Source: Branchiostoma floridae (lineage: Eukaryota; Chordata; Leptocardii; Amphioxiformes; Branchiostomatidae). From it: a stretch of DNA of 64,000 nt. This document shows, in pieces, positions 1-12,879 of this stretch (within the stretch, counting starts at the first letter, position 1; every line of letters starts with the position of its first letter). Under the pieces are notes generated by a model, which worked only from the letters and a program-made list of their open reading frames with translations, was not told the DNA's origin and searched no databases. A program made the position numbers and the translations under genes. The stretch spans positions 22,069,985 through 22,133,984 of the forward strand of contig NC_049985.1 of the NCBI RefSeq assembly GCF_000003815.2. Direction: 5' to 3'.

Positions 1-3000
1 AAAACCTTTTTCTTTCTTTCTTTTGGGAACAGGCAACAATGCTATGATGGAAATGGTAGCCATGAAACCGAGCTTGTGTGGTCTAATATGTGTTCTTTGC
101 TCTGAATATTGTATGCTGTTTGATACCTCTGATACCAGCCTGTGAATATGTCAGGTCTTCACCTGTGGCTGTGAATATCAATAAGCTCCTCTTTGGTTGG
201 CTGGCTAAAAGCTGTTGGTCAAAAATGGGTCCCAAGTGGACCAATCAAGGCCTTTGGTACACCTGCTCTTGAGTGTGTTTTGAAACCTTATCTGCCATCT
301 CCATATTGTAATACTGTTGAAAAATGATATTGAACATTCTGTAATATATTGTTTCACAAGTAAAATATGTTATGATAAATGTAAAAAAAATGGTTGATGC
401 TTTATTAATATAATCTTGGTGATATGTGATATATCTAATTATAGTATCTAGTAAGTACTACAAATACTTGTCAAATCTGAAGTGAAGAAAATACAACATA
501 AGACTTCAAGACATTTATATATTGTCCTGCAACAGAATAGTAGAAAACAGAACAAAAAAAGTACAATAATTACCTGAAAATGACAAAAAAAGGATTAAAA
601 TGATAATTTTTGCAGAAGCTCCAAGGAGCAAAAAAATAACCTTGCTGTGGACCCTTTCTTCAAGGTCAAAACGATGGTTCAAAGTCAAGTGGCTGGTTCT
701 ATCTGAGTGGAGACGTAATCGTAGCCATGTTGCAGGTGACCCCTAGGGCCTTATAGCTGCACTTTGCCTACCTTACATCTTACATTCAAAGCTCTCGACC
801 AACATCAAAGCTACTCTCTTCCAACTACATTATGCAGTACTTGGCATTGCATTGTAGACTGCATCTAAACCACCCCAATGTTATTTCCTGGGTCTTGGAT
901 TTTGAGAGATTATTCTGAATTATAATACTACCACTTAATTGCACGGCGTATTTGCCAGTGAATTTTGTGGAATTATCCCGCTGGTGCAATAATGCGAAGC
1001 TATCTAGCTGGACTGCACCGATTTTGGGATTCCATGCAGTTAACAGAAGTGTGCTTTAATCCGTTCTGCAATTAACTGGCTTCTACTGTATAAACATTAA
1101 CTGAGGTCGCAGTTTGTTTATTTCAAGAATCTAGCAATGTTATTTGGGTTTTGGATTCTGAAAAATTATTCTAAATTACCGGTAAAAATTTGAAGTTTGA
1201 AAAGAACCTGAGAGCTATACCTTGCACCACACCGTTTCAAGCAGTGAATATACATGGAGTAAGACACACGTTTTCCTCTTCTTTTCATCTTGACAGCTTG
1301 CGAAATTCTTACCTTGACTCAAATGAGAGGACATAAACTGCGACCTCAGTACCATGAAATTCGTTTGGTCGTCTTTTCCGCTTATCAGATGGTCTTAACC
1401 CATTTTCTACACCGCCTGGCCATAAATTACCGCGCACTCCTAATTGTAGTAGAAAAAATAACCCATTAAAACAACCACATAATGAGGTTGCTAACGAAGA
1501 TCGTTTCTCGGGGAGGCATAACGGAAAATGATTGCCTTGTAACGGTTTAATGATAATTGACTTTCCATGGTGGCATCTGTGGGCATTTTGCCAGAAGTGT
1601 ATGCATGGTCCAGTGTATGTAGGAGAGGCAACGTTTGCAGGGAGCTTTTCTACACAAGAAAATTTCTAAAATGATTTGCAAACCTGCAAAAAGAAAGGAA
1701 AAATACTGCAAAGGCCTTCAACTGTGCAGAGATTGGCTATCGTGGAAGGGAGAAAATGGAATTTTTTTTTTTCTCGTTACGTTGAAACAAAGGGGTATAA
1801 AAGCAGAAGACAACAAGGAATCTCTAATGGTTTTAAAGTGAAGAGGTTACTAAAAACACAGATGAAACACTGAAAATTCCAACATGCAATGTTATAGTAG
1901 GTCATAAAATTATACAAGAAAAATTGGTAGCAGACCTTCTTTGCATTGTAGATGCATTTTGTAAAATTTCCTATGATCCGCAGTTCAAAGAAAGAAGGAA
2001 AAGAGCTTTAATGTCACATTTTTCTCTGCCACACATTTTGTGGAAGTGATTTCTGATTGGCTATTACCTACACAGAAGCATCATGGGATAATACATGATT
2101 TTAAATTTACCATGATGATAATGACCAGTAACCTTTTTGACCAACGAATGAAGCATAAAAAATGTCTTAACAAAATTGTACAAGCTCTCGGGAGAAGCAC
2201 TCGAACAAAATCAAATTTCTTATGATCCGTATCAAAAACTATGCATTTTTCTGGCTAGAATTTGAGTAGGTATTTCAGCAATGAAAAGTTGATGATGCAG
2301 GGTTGCCAATGGCGGACTCAGTAATAGTGATGCACCATCTTGAAGTCCCTGAAGGGCCTGTTACTGCATTTTGCCCAGTCCTGCATATTAAAGGAGTGGG
2401 GTGTTTTATGGCGTTGTCAGCCTTCCCTACGGCTCCGTGCTGAGGTGCAACAAGGGGGTTTCTTCTCTGTCAAGAAATGGCTTCAATTTATTTCTCGGAT
2501 GAAATCAGACGATCAATTTTTTGGAAACTTAAAAGATCCAGACAGACTTTTGACATAATATTTTTGAGAAAGATTTTGGGATCAGCTTTGCTATTGCATC
2601 TTCTGTCTCTTGAGCATTAAATTCAATACTTCCTGTAAGTTGTAATATTTCACCATCACCCACTCTATTGGATGTTGGGGACAGTATTGAATAAAGACAT
2701 TCTTCTTTTCTTTTGCTTTAAGGAATGAAATCAAGACACATAGTGTACCATAATACAAACTAGATTTAAAAAAATGATAATTTCACATTACACAGATTTC
2801 CTTTTAAAGACATTTCATTAGCAACATTAGATAGTAAAAAATACAATCAGTAAACTTTAAGAAATCATTTTGGGAATAGATCTGACGTTAACTTGTAGTT
2901 GCGGTCGTGTCTTGAGTTTTTCTTTCCTTTGTAACCGTTGAAATTTGACGGCCACCATCTTGAGGTACTACCACTATATCCCCTATGCAATTTGACCTCA

Positions 3001-3470
3001 ACTTGCATACAGAGTGGATTGCTGCACTGTACAGCATACTAAGTAGGGACCATGTCTTACAGCTTTTCTCATTGATCCTTTGACAGCAAGACAAAATGTC
3101 AAGACTCTTAGGGAGCCTTGTTCTTTAGCCCACATGAGCAATGAATACTTAAATACAAACAAATTAGAAGGCCACACAAGTCCAGTACAATTTTGTGTCT
3201 TGCATATCTGTCAAAAGAACAATTAACATTAAGTGACTACACAAAGAATGGCCAGTACACTGATATATACATTGTGTATCAATAAATATGACCTCACCAT
3301 AAAATGTTTGAAATCAGTAACAAGAATGAAAATGTTATCCTAATTTCTTTGACAGTCATATTATCTTCATTTTAATTCTATTACAGCAAGTCAATGGAGC
3401 ATCCAAAAATCAATATTTTACATTTAGAAATTTTAAAGAATATGTTCCAGGATTAACAAATGTTTCGAGA
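1..3470. other. Non-coding AT-rich stretch
   Basis: Only short frames without family resemblance, often on overlapping strands. Apart from the possible element at 932-1079 I see nothing that can be named. Confidence 0.6.
932..1079. mobile_element. Possible short inverted-repeat element
   Basis: CACTTAATTGCACGG near 932 and CCGTTCTGCAATTAACTGG near 1061 are roughly inverted, enclosing about 150 bp. Only one copy in the window, so weak. Confidence 0.35.
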
Positions 3471-3475
3471 CTGTT

Positions 3476-3707
3476 TGAAATTTTTCCATCCCACTCATTG
3501 TTTGGGAGCCCATGTTAAATCAGTCATATTCTAAGATTTGGAAAATACATTTTACTATGATTAAGCTTTGGAAAATACATTACCATCAGTTTCATGTCAT
3601 GAAGTTCATATTTTGGGGATGGATGGGGTGAAATTTGTCTGTCCCTTAACAAGCAAATTTCCGCCCGGGACGGAGGGATGGGCCCTATAGAGACACCCCT
3701 GTATCTA
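3476..3707. mobile_element. Possible hAT-like remnant
   Basis: Contains cccactcattgtttgggag, also seen at 47781, and ends in gagacacccctg, the inverse of cagggctgtctcc at 47754. The two look like opposite ends of one decayed family. Confidence 0.4.
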
Positions 3708-4007
3708 AAACAATTTCAATATTCAGAACTTGTTGTTCCAACAACCACGGAATTAAAAGTGGTCTAGCCGTCGCTGCCGAGGCCTGAATAATAAACACAT
3801 TATTCCCCCTCTGGTATCAGAAGTAGGGTTTCCAACCACAGCGTTGGACAGGATAATGCTCCATATTGATCGCACCTCTGACCTCAATAGTGGTTAATAT
3901 GCTGTCAGAGTCGTCTCCTGTAGGAGGAGGTAACACAATTTATGATATAACGTTAACGTTACAGCCGCCATAGCAGGCTCTGATGTTGCCAGTGATTTCT
4001 GATGCAC

Positions 4008-4372
4008 GTTTTCAGAAAATCTTTGAAGCATTATTGCACATTTGTGACTGAGTAAATTGCTCATAAGTTTAGTTTTGTATATCGATTAAAAGAAAATGGC
4101 ACATTCATTCAGGAATAAAAAGTACATTTTTCTAATGGCAACTGTTTTCAGAAAACCATGGAAGCAATGCACATTTGTGTATGATTCATGGTCTTAGTTT
4201 CAGTTTTGCATAATTGAAAGAAAATGGTACATTTTAATCAGGAATAAAATGTATTTTTTTCCAATGGCTGCATAACTCAGTTTTCAGAAAACCATGGAAG
4301 CATTGACCATATTTTCAGTTTTGTATAATCAAAGGAAAATAGTGGATTTATCATTATGAATAAAAAGTACAA
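4008..4372. repeat. Three diverged tandem units of about 136 bp
   Basis: Units start with gttttcagaaaa at 4008, 4144 and 4280 and share gaataaaa-gta and agaaaatgg segments. AT-rich, no frame. Confidence 0.8.
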
Positions 4373-5903
4373 AGACTATATTAAAATGATTAATAAAAAA
4401 TTAATGTTAAGATGATTTTTCAACTCATCCCAACAGGCATTTGCCTATTGTAGTTTACAAATGTAAGTCATAGTTATGAATATGAAAACTCTCAGATGAT
4501 CCAGCCATAACCTGAAAATGGGATATTCCACAGCAAGGTTTAACTATATTGTATTTGATATCTGAAATTACCGACACCCCATGCAGTGAAAGATCACAAA
4601 TCTTGCTGAAATAGCAAAATACCAATAAACTTGGACATATTTATATATAAACCCATTATAGTGTGTTAGTGAACCCTCCCTGATAAAATATTTACCTCGG
4701 TTAATCACAGTTTTGTATGGTGCATATAATCATTCCATCTACCTGGACTTGAAAAAGAAAAAAAACTATTCAAATATCATTGTCAACAATTTGTCACAAT
4801 ATGGAGATGGCAGTTAGAATTGATTCAAAATTTCCCAAATTTGTAAAAAGAACAAATTCCGAAGATGAAAATCGGTACATCAATGTTGTATTGAAACGTA
4901 TTGTAACAGTCATATTATGTAGTAATAAACTGTTACAGTCGGAAAATACAACCATGGTTGGCAGAAGAGAATTATTTTCTCTATATAGGTTCAAGAGTTT
5001 ATTGCTTGTACCTGATAGAATATGCCATAGCTCATATTGCAATGAGATAGTGTAGTCCCCAGCCACCTTTTGTTATAAATACTCAGCAGGGTGTATTGAA
5101 CTCGTGCAGAGAGGTTTATTTTGTACAACACTATAGCATGTTTTTTCCCGTCTTTAATGTTCCCTCTAGGCCTGGTTTGCTCGTGAGACGTATTGAATTG
5201 GACATTCTTGTAGTAATGTAGTTAGGGGCTGCACCGAGAAGATAAGGGTTGTGCACCGAGTAGAGCTTTGGTTGGTGGGTTTGGGATCGCTTTTTGAAAT
5301 ATTCATAACGATTTTGACAAATGAAGCGTTCGGAGGTGCTTATTAAGTTGGTCTATAATGTATGGACAATATGGTTTTATGTTTGAAACATGACAGAAAA
5401 AAGGCTACAACTATGACATTCTTGATGTGCTATATTATATATAATGATTATGAAGTATTTGTCAATGAGTTCTTATAGAATTTTGGTACTAAGACGATAT
5501 TTCTGACTTCCATGTTGTATGTTGTGGTCGAGGTTGGGCATACTAAGTGTGTTTATTGTTGTTTATGTTGGAATATTTTATGAGCGACGCTATGAAACCT
5601 TCCATGCACAGCAGGGGATCTCTACTGCGCCATTAAAATCATATTTCATGTACCATAAAAAGCAGTTCCGCGGCGCTGTGACATTAACGGAGCGGCGCAG
5701 ATATCCCCTGCGGAGGGAAGGCAAAAGAAGTCTTTATTTATCACGTTGGGAAGGTTATGTTTCATTCTGCAGGTAGATTGCACTATGTGTGAGCAGAATA
5801 AACAAGTGGAACCACTGAATGAAGCACTTTGTATTTCTTCTCTCTCTCTCCTCTCTCTCACTCCCTCACACACACTCTCCCTTTTTCTTTCCCTCCCTAT
5901 CAA

Positions 5904-6072
5904 TACTGTAAAATTTAATGCAGAAACTTTCATGGTGGTTTAATGTTTGCGGTTTTCGCGGTGGCCACTTCACTGTGAATTTAAAACCACCGCGAAAGTT
6001 TTTCCATGGCAGTAAGATACTACAGTGCATGGCGAACTTAAAACCACCGCGAACTTAAATGCATTTACAGTA
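5904..6072. mobile_element. MITE with TACTGTAAATGCA-type inverted ends (family 1)
   Basis: Left end TACTGTAAAATTTAATGCAG, right end AATGCATTTACAGTA. Interior has repeated ggtggtttaatg / cttaaaaccaccgcga blocks and the shared landmark ccatggcagtaaga. Ends in TA on both sides, consistent with TA target use. Confidence 0.75.
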
Positions 6073-6183
6073 TTTTCCTCTTTACTTTGTTTTTATTTCT
6101 TGTGTTAAACATGTTGCGTTAGATGTTCCTTGACTACTTCTTAAGTCAAAACAAGTCCATAACATTGTACAGCATGTCCAGGG

Positions 6184-6330
6184 TGAAAGATACTAGCACA
6201 GGAAGTCCAGCTGCAGTACAAAGATCGGCCAGCAGGAGGCCCGAAATTGAACCTAGCTGTCGGGTTAACAACCCCTACCGACGTACCAAACAATCGCTTA
6301 AAACGTTCTGGACATACAGCGCCAGACATG
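6184..6330. repeat. Dispersed repeat fragment (ctgcagta-ccagcagg-cccgaaattga type)
   Basis: The order agctgcagtac, ccagcaggaggcccgaaatt, aacccctacc, acgttctgg resembles segments at 10775-10930 and 20404-20560, so at least three members of one family lie in this window. Confidence 0.5.
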
Positions 6331-8363
6331 CACACACACATGCCTCGCAAAATTTTACCGCCATCTTTATTGAAGTGATAAAGGAGAACTGAGAAACGAT
6401 CATAATAGCGTTAAGAGCAACAATTCGGATTTTTCTTTCACTGGAACAATAGCAAGACAAATCTGCCCCAATAACGCTTTTACTCTGGGTTACAATGCAT
6501 GTAATGTCATCATACATGCGCATATTAGTGCTCGTAATTTATTGTTATGTAGATAGGGAAATTAAACTTAATTTTATCTTTTGGCAACCATTGCAAAACA
6601 GATGTGCAACAGTGCTATTTACACATGAAGCTTAAGCTTAGGCTATGCGTTTTCAAATTATTGTCATAATATAGCCTTGATCAAGGTATACTTTAGTGCC
6701 ACATCAATGTGGGACCTTTTAATTTTGTTGTTAGTATTAAGACTCAAAAGCTGTCATTACACAAAATGATTTTGCGGATACATGTACATGTATGTGCTAC
6801 CAATCTCCTTGGTGCTACCAATGTCTTATTTTACTTTTTTTGGACCTTGTGCTGTCAAATGTTCATGAATATCCCAAAAGCTAATTATCTGACATTAAAA
6901 AGAATGTTCATTTGCAAGTTCATGCCCGGGTGCTAATTGCAAGTAGATGGTGGAAACATATAGGAGACATACATGTGGCAATGAACACTGATAAACATTG
7001 TTGTAAAAAGAGGCTACTAAAATCCTAGTGTCGACTATTTCTAATCAGGATTTGACTTCTTTTTCTGGAAGCAGAAGAAGACGAAAAGCCCCACTTTTTC
7101 AACAATCTGTGGGTTCTGCGGAAAGTAATGACGGTATCAAAATGCCTCCTTGGCCAGATGGCCACACAACAGCCATGTTTAATCGTACGGAGAAGAGGAA
7201 AATTTGGCTGTCAGACTGTAGGGCCAGAGTGCATGATTTATTGCCGTTATGTGTAATACCTGAGGGAATGACAGGCAAACAGATGGGAGACAGTGTAGTT
7301 ATCATGAGGGACGTGTCACGCTCCGTGGGTTGGGCTGGCTTGTCAGTCATCTTCCATGGAGGAATTATTATTATGGTTGGAATGTGATAAGGTATGGACC
7401 AGGGAGGATTGTTGGATAAGGGAATTGAGTTGTTATTGAAGACAAAAAGTTTGCATGAGTTGGAGATAAAAAATTATATTTTTCACAAACATAAAGAAGT
7501 TTATGACATTAATGTGCCTGTGCTCTAAGAAAAAAATGTCATGTCACATGCAAAGACTGATGATAATATTTTGCACAAGCACATTTACAGGATTGAAATC
7601 CCTCTGTGATCGCTTGCTTTATATGTCTGAGAAATGGGGAAATAGACTGGCCTGGCGTTACAGCAGTGGTCAAGATGGATGTTGCAAGATAGTCTGAAAT
7701 TGAATGGTCTGGAAGTCTCTTTCAACCTCCTGGCTCAAGACATTCATTCTGCCTATCTTGAAGCCTGAGCTCTTCAATTTTGAAAGGTTTTCTTTATTTT
7801 TTTCTGAAAGGAAATACTGTACAAAGACATCTCTGTCCCATGAATTCATGAATAGTGATGAGAAATTCGCCAATTCCAAGTCCTCTCATGTTTACAAACC
7901 TTGAGGGAGACCGGAGGCTTCCTCCTGCTATCAAACCATTGCTCTGGGGAATCGGTGCACGTCGTAAAACTGCTGGCCCATTTGTGCTTTGTATCAAGCA
8001 GTTTATCATCCCGCGGTCCCGCCAATCATACACACCTGTCATGTGTGACTAGGGAAATTGGACTGATCCATTTATTCGAACTTGAGGGGTTTAGAAACAA
8101 TTTGTTGTATACTAGGTATTATTTGCAGATTTTAGGAGAAATTGGCATTCTTAAAAAGATTGACAAAAGCCTGTAACAGGTAGGCTTTTGCAAATACTCT
8201 ATACATGTATTTGCTATTAGTCTCAACAAGTAGCTTTTGTCCTCACTTAACATTTTCCATACAGTTTTACCTCCCTAAAAATTGGAGGTATTGTTTTGTT
8301 TATGTCGGTGTGTGTTCAAGTTTGTTCTCATTGGCCTGGATCCAAGTTTGTTCCCCAGCTGAA

Positions 8364-8592
8364 TACTGTAAATGCAGAAACTTTTGTGATGGTTTAATGT
8401 TCGCAGTTTTTGCGGTTGCCGCTTCACTGCGAACTTAAAACCACCGCGAACATTTTATCCATGGCAGTATTAAAGTGACTACAGTGCATGGTGCTACCGC
8501 GAAATTAAAACCACTGCAAAAGTCCTAATTTTTACCGTACCGCGTAATTAAATCCCCGCAAACTTAAATGAGCCTTAAATGCATTTACAGTA
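8364..8592. mobile_element. MITE family 1
   Basis: Left TACTGTAAATGCAGAAAC, right AATGCATTTACAGTA, 229 bp, with cgaacttaaaaccaccgcga blocks and the ccatggcagta landmark. Longer than the copy at 5904-6072 because of an extra cttaaatgagc segment. Confidence 0.8.
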
Positions 8593-8899
8593 GTAACTAG
8601 AGAATGAAAGATGTGAAAGGTGAACCGGCCTGCAACCATATTTCTTTAGCAGGCTAGAAGGAAGTGAACGTTGGCACATAGCCAAAAGTCAACAACCTGA
8701 AGATGGCCCAACAGTGGAGTATAGCCAATAGGTATGTAATGTGTAATGGATATCGATGTTTTACATTTTGTCAAGAATTTACAAAAACTCTAGACATTCA
8801 TTGAGGTATTGGATCTTCAATACTCTGTCAGGGGCTTCCATCATTCCCACTTTTTAAAAAGTTGTAATATGTTCCAACCAAGGAGGTTAAAACCTCCTC

Positions 8900-9043
8900 G
8901 CGCTAGTTAACCTTCATCTGGGGGTAACCTGTGTCTGTTTTCTTTGCTGTTTTGAACCATTCTCCGTTGATTAACTTATCTCTTGATACCCTCTTTTTTA
9001 AAGACAACGGATATAGGTTACCCCGCAGATAAAGGTAACTATT
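8900..9043. mobile_element. MITE family 2 (CGCTAGTT...ends), shortened copy
   Basis: Left gcgctagttaacctt, right caacggatataggttacccc and ataaaggtaact. The central part seen in the other family 2 copies is missing. Confidence 0.6.
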
Positions 9044-10407
9044 AAACGTTTTACGAGGGAAGAGGCAACCAACTAGCCTTCTGTCACTTGGCAGACTTCC
9101 TGCATGCCCATGTGTTGTGATTTCTTTTAGAAGCAGCATCAACAACAAAAAATGATTTCAAACCGCTGATATTTTCGCCGTCTTATTCATATGTTATGAA
9201 ACCGCCAATGCGAGGGAATTAGCAACAGCCACCAACTAGCCTCTTGTGACCTGACACACTAGCTGCTCATACGCTGCGAATTCTTTCCGAACCAGGTTCA
9301 TCAAAAATGCATGAGTCATTATCGATCATTAGCTCGGACAAAAGCGCTGGCAGAGTGAGTGGAGGGATTTGGGAAGCGGGGATGCGCGGTCTTCTCCCTG
9401 TCTGGGACAACAAATTGGTACCCAGGAGTCCGTTATCAGTTTTCAGTCCAGTAATCAATTTCAGAAGTGGTTTGTTAAAAGGGGATAATGTGATGGTTGT
9501 AATAGGAGGGTGGCATGGGGGAAGGCCACCCAGGACCATCCTCTTTTTAAGGGGACTTTTTGGTCGAAAACTGTAAGGGTGTTGAGAAGGGCCAGTTGTC
9601 TAGTTTCTATCTAGAGTATTTATTTGCGTAGGCCTCTTTGCACCCAGGGCAAACCTCTTTCTTTTAGGGCAATTTGTGGTACAAAATTATCAGACTTTTC
9701 TATTTTTGGAGTTGAGAGGAGCTTGTTGTATATTGTCTATTTTCCATCTAGGCTATTTTTGAAACCCAGACCTCTTTGCCATGGCATTGATAGGTTAAAC
9801 TACAGTGGGACATCAACATTGTGATCTACAGGCAAGTTTTGCCCCAGAAAATGGACTTAGGCCCAGGACTTTCTGTACAGTGTGGGTCTGCATTTCATTT
9901 CGAATTCAGAAGAACCTACCGCATTTTACGCTACAATCAAAGAAGGTAATTATGCAAAATATGGTCACCTTGATACAAATTATGTGAATAAGATAATATT
10001 TTCCTTGCAGATTGCAGGAAATACAAATAGGCTGCCTAATGCCTTACGGACAAGGAGCATACCAGACCTCTTTAGTATAGTGTCTTTCTAGTTCAGTTAG
10101 TGATGACTATTTTGAGTGAATCTGACAGCTTCACCCATAATGCTATGATGTATGGCTGGCCCACTTTCCATGACAAGCAGTTGAGACCACCAGGGGCTAC
10201 CAGGTCAGATTTCGAAATGTGCAGTGTCAGCAAATATTGTCAAAAGTATTAACACTTGCTGTGCAGGTGACAAAACTGCAAACATTGAAATGATTGTCAT
10301 GCCTATTAGTTTATTTGTCACCGTGTTCCTTACAAATGCAGCCAAAATATTTGCTAGTAAAATATACTAGTAATCAATTGTAGTTACCTTTGAGCCTCAT
10401 TGACTAA

Positions 10408-10560
10408 ATATACTTTAACCTACATACGTCGATGTAGGTTAGACATCCAGGTAATAAGATACACCAAAAAGTAGTTACTCAAGCAACTGGATATGGTTTT
10501 GAAACGGTCAGACGTTTCGGATAGAATCCACTATCCTTTGTCAGTGACGAGATCTGGAAG
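10408..10560. repeat. Fragment of a dispersed repeat with nested hairpins
   Basis: Contains aacctacatacgtcgatgtaggtt (palindrome), gaaacggtcagacgtttc (palindrome) and ggatagaatccactatcc (stem-loop) in a row. I associate the segment with the end of a retroelement common in lancelets, from memory only. Confidence 0.4.
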
Positions 10561-10774
10561 AAACAGGTCTTTTATACTCTAACTATGAATGAAGACAATT
10601 TCAGATGTCCAATAGGAAAGGTTGTAAGACCATTCAGACTGAAGACAATTTGGATTCCAAAGAAAACAAAGCTAAGCCAAAGTCAAGCTGAAGACAATTT
10701 GTATTTCAAAGGATAGCAAGGCTAAGACACAACCTCTTCACAACTTATCTACCACCAAAATATCGAGACAAAGT

Positions 10775-10930
10775 TCTGCTGCAGTACCAAGGTCACACAC
10801 CAGGGGGCCCAAATCGACCTTGACCTTCATCTTCTGAACCCCTATCTAACGTTACATATGTTACCAACTATCATTACAATCCATCCAAAGGTTCTGAAAT
10901 TATGCTGACTACAAACATCTGGTAGCACAA
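10775..10930. repeat. Dispersed repeat fragment of the same family
   Basis: gttctgctgcagtaccaagg, ccagggggcccaaatcgacc, ttgaccttc, gaacccctat, atccatccaaaggttctg; better preserved than the copy near 6.2 kb. Confidence 0.55.
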
Positions 10931-11019
10931 ACATACATGCAGAAAGACAGACATAACGTTAATGTTACAGATACACACAACACGCACACAAAGAAAAAAC
11001 AATACCTCAATTTTCATGA

Positions 11020-11340
11020 AGGTAAATAAATATACGGGGAATCCCCTACCCTTGCACGCACGTTCAAATTTCGCGCCACGTGTACGTGCCTGGTTAAATT
11101 TGCATACGAAAGCCCGAGCCCGTCGGGGTGGTTTGTTGTGGAGCGGGTGTGGTTGTTCCGCCGAGCAGTGGCCGTGACAAAATTCCGGTTGGACCACGAC
11201 GCCAAAAAATCCCCACAGCATACTACCAACCTTGTTCCAACAGCGTGGACGATTTTTCTCGATCTCTGGATTTTTAAAGGAGGGGCAGAGAGGCGGTGTT
11301 TTGCGAGAGGACTGCTAGAGAGAGAAGGAAGCAAAAATGG
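11020..11340 (+). promoter_or_regulatory. CpG-rich promoter-like stretch ending in a possible ATGG/gt mini-exon
   Basis: CpG density rises sharply against AT-rich flanks. Visible sites: CACGTG E-box (11077-11082), octamer ATTTGCAT (11098-11105), and a TATA-like run near 11028. The stretch ends with gcaaaaATGG directly followed by gtaggt (ATG at 11337, donor at 11341). A start codon plus one base before a donor is the layout of PLP1 exon 1 and would splice in phase to 54917, giving M-G-C-C-D-A-C. Whether it is used is unknown; the intron would be 43 kb. Confidence 0.35.
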
Positions 11341-12519
11341 GTAGGTACAGATGTGGCTGTTTTCAGTGCAAAAATGGATAACATGTTTATGTAGCGCGCG
11401 ATGCTTGCAGGAAAAAACGATCTGTGCTTCTTCCCGATTCCCACGATTTCTCGTCGGAATGTTATCAATTTTCTCGGCGTCTTCTGCAAATTCACATCCC
11501 TTGAAATATTCCTGATGTAATTACCAAGCTTTCTAGCCAGGAATAATCACAAAACATAACCCAGAAATAGACCACAGCGATCAAAATAAAGGACAACGTC
11601 TCTTGCAGATGTGGCGGATTTGAAAGATCTCTTCAATATGCAAGCTCATAGTCGAACCGACCTTAGAGCTTCGGGAAGCCATTTTTTCTCTCCCGCTTTT
11701 GGGTGGGACTTACCCGGGTATTTTTCACCTGTATGGTAGCAATCGAGACGGCCACTGATTTGGTTCAGAACGATATGACTTATTAGTAGCGGGGTCTTGA
11801 ATATTGATGAAATCGACTCCCTCGCGCATAGCGGTAATCAAAATCAAAACAGTTCTTCAACAGGTTGCCTTTGTGTTTGATTGTGCTTTTTGTTTTCTTT
11901 CACATGGCGCTGTTATGTTGATAATTGTTCTTTTTTTGTGTGTCCGGTAGCGTTGTGAGATAGGGGGAGGGTTTGGTAATTTGTCAGATCATGAATATGA
12001 ATCGTGAAGGATCAAGGCTGCAAGTGTGTGATGTGTATTGGTATGCAAACAAGAGGGGAGTGTCGTTGTTCAACATAGTGAGTGGGTGTGAAACGATCGC
12101 CATTGTGTGGTGTTCTAACACTTGTTCAACAACCACAAGCCAAAAAGACATGTAGGATGAATCTGAAAACAGAAATGAATAAAAAGGAGAAGTGAGGTTT
12201 TGGTGAGACCATTGCATATCTAATTTTTAATGACAATAATTAACATATAAAGAGATCATATTTAAGAACATATGACAAAAGGAATTAGAATTTTCAAATG
12301 CTTCACCAAAATCGTCCACTTAACGAAAATTGTCCAGATATTTTCACTGAGTCTCGCAAAAAAATTTATGTTATTGTTGCCCCTCCCTCTGCATTATTTT
12401 CATTAGAAAACCTACCCTACCGCCCCTCCCCTTTTCCATATTGACGCCCAGAAGAAGGAAACAGAAATTTAGGTATGAGCAAGGAGGTTAAAGAATCACA
12501 GGAGAGAGCTCAGTCATTA

Positions 12520-12870
12520 ACACCCCACTGCGGGCTATTGTTCAGACCCTCCGGGCCCATTGTTTCCGCTATCCGGCGGCGCGTCTCTGATGACCATGAT
12601 GGCCGCGGGGTTTCCCGCCATTTCTGATGAGCCCGGACGTGTCAGCCAATCACATGAGCCCAGCCATGACGTCATGCACCGCGATCCCGGCCGAGGACGA
12701 CCGAGGGTTGCCGAACTGCGAGCGAGATGAGCGCAGTTTCCGCAGATTTCCTTATTTGGGAAGCGAAGGTGACGTGTGCAAACAGTACTGTTGTGGAGAG
12801 ACCAAGATGGCGATCATGTCGATACTTGTTTCGGCGCTGTGCGACCAAGTTGAGTGAATTTACAGGCATT
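12520..12870 (+). promoter_or_regulatory. CpG-island-like promoter with CCAAT, CRE and YY1-like sites
   Basis: Rich in CpG (for example ccggcggcgcgtctc) in an AT-rich setting. Clear sites in order: CCAAT (12646-12650), palindromic CRE TGACGTCA (12667-12674) and AAGATGGCG, a YY1-like box typical of start sites (12804-12812). A possible donor (gaag/gtgacg) lies at 12769. No confident coding exon is attached; it could drive a non-coding first exon of the + strand M6-like gene or an unseen gene. Confidence 0.5.
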
Positions 12871-12879
12871 TTTGTCGCT

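Noticed and set aside
7028-7387. 119-codon frame on the + strand with an overlapping - strand frame
   Set aside because: No recognisable domain, no convincing splice sites, and both strands are open; not enough to call a gene.
10501-10544. Hammerhead-ribozyme-like core on the - strand (CTGAC-A-A, stem GGATAG/CTATCC, GAAAC)
   Set aside because: The core has A where the conserved G of CTGANGA should be, an extra A before stem II, and I could not pair a stem I. Probably a coincidence or a decayed motif.
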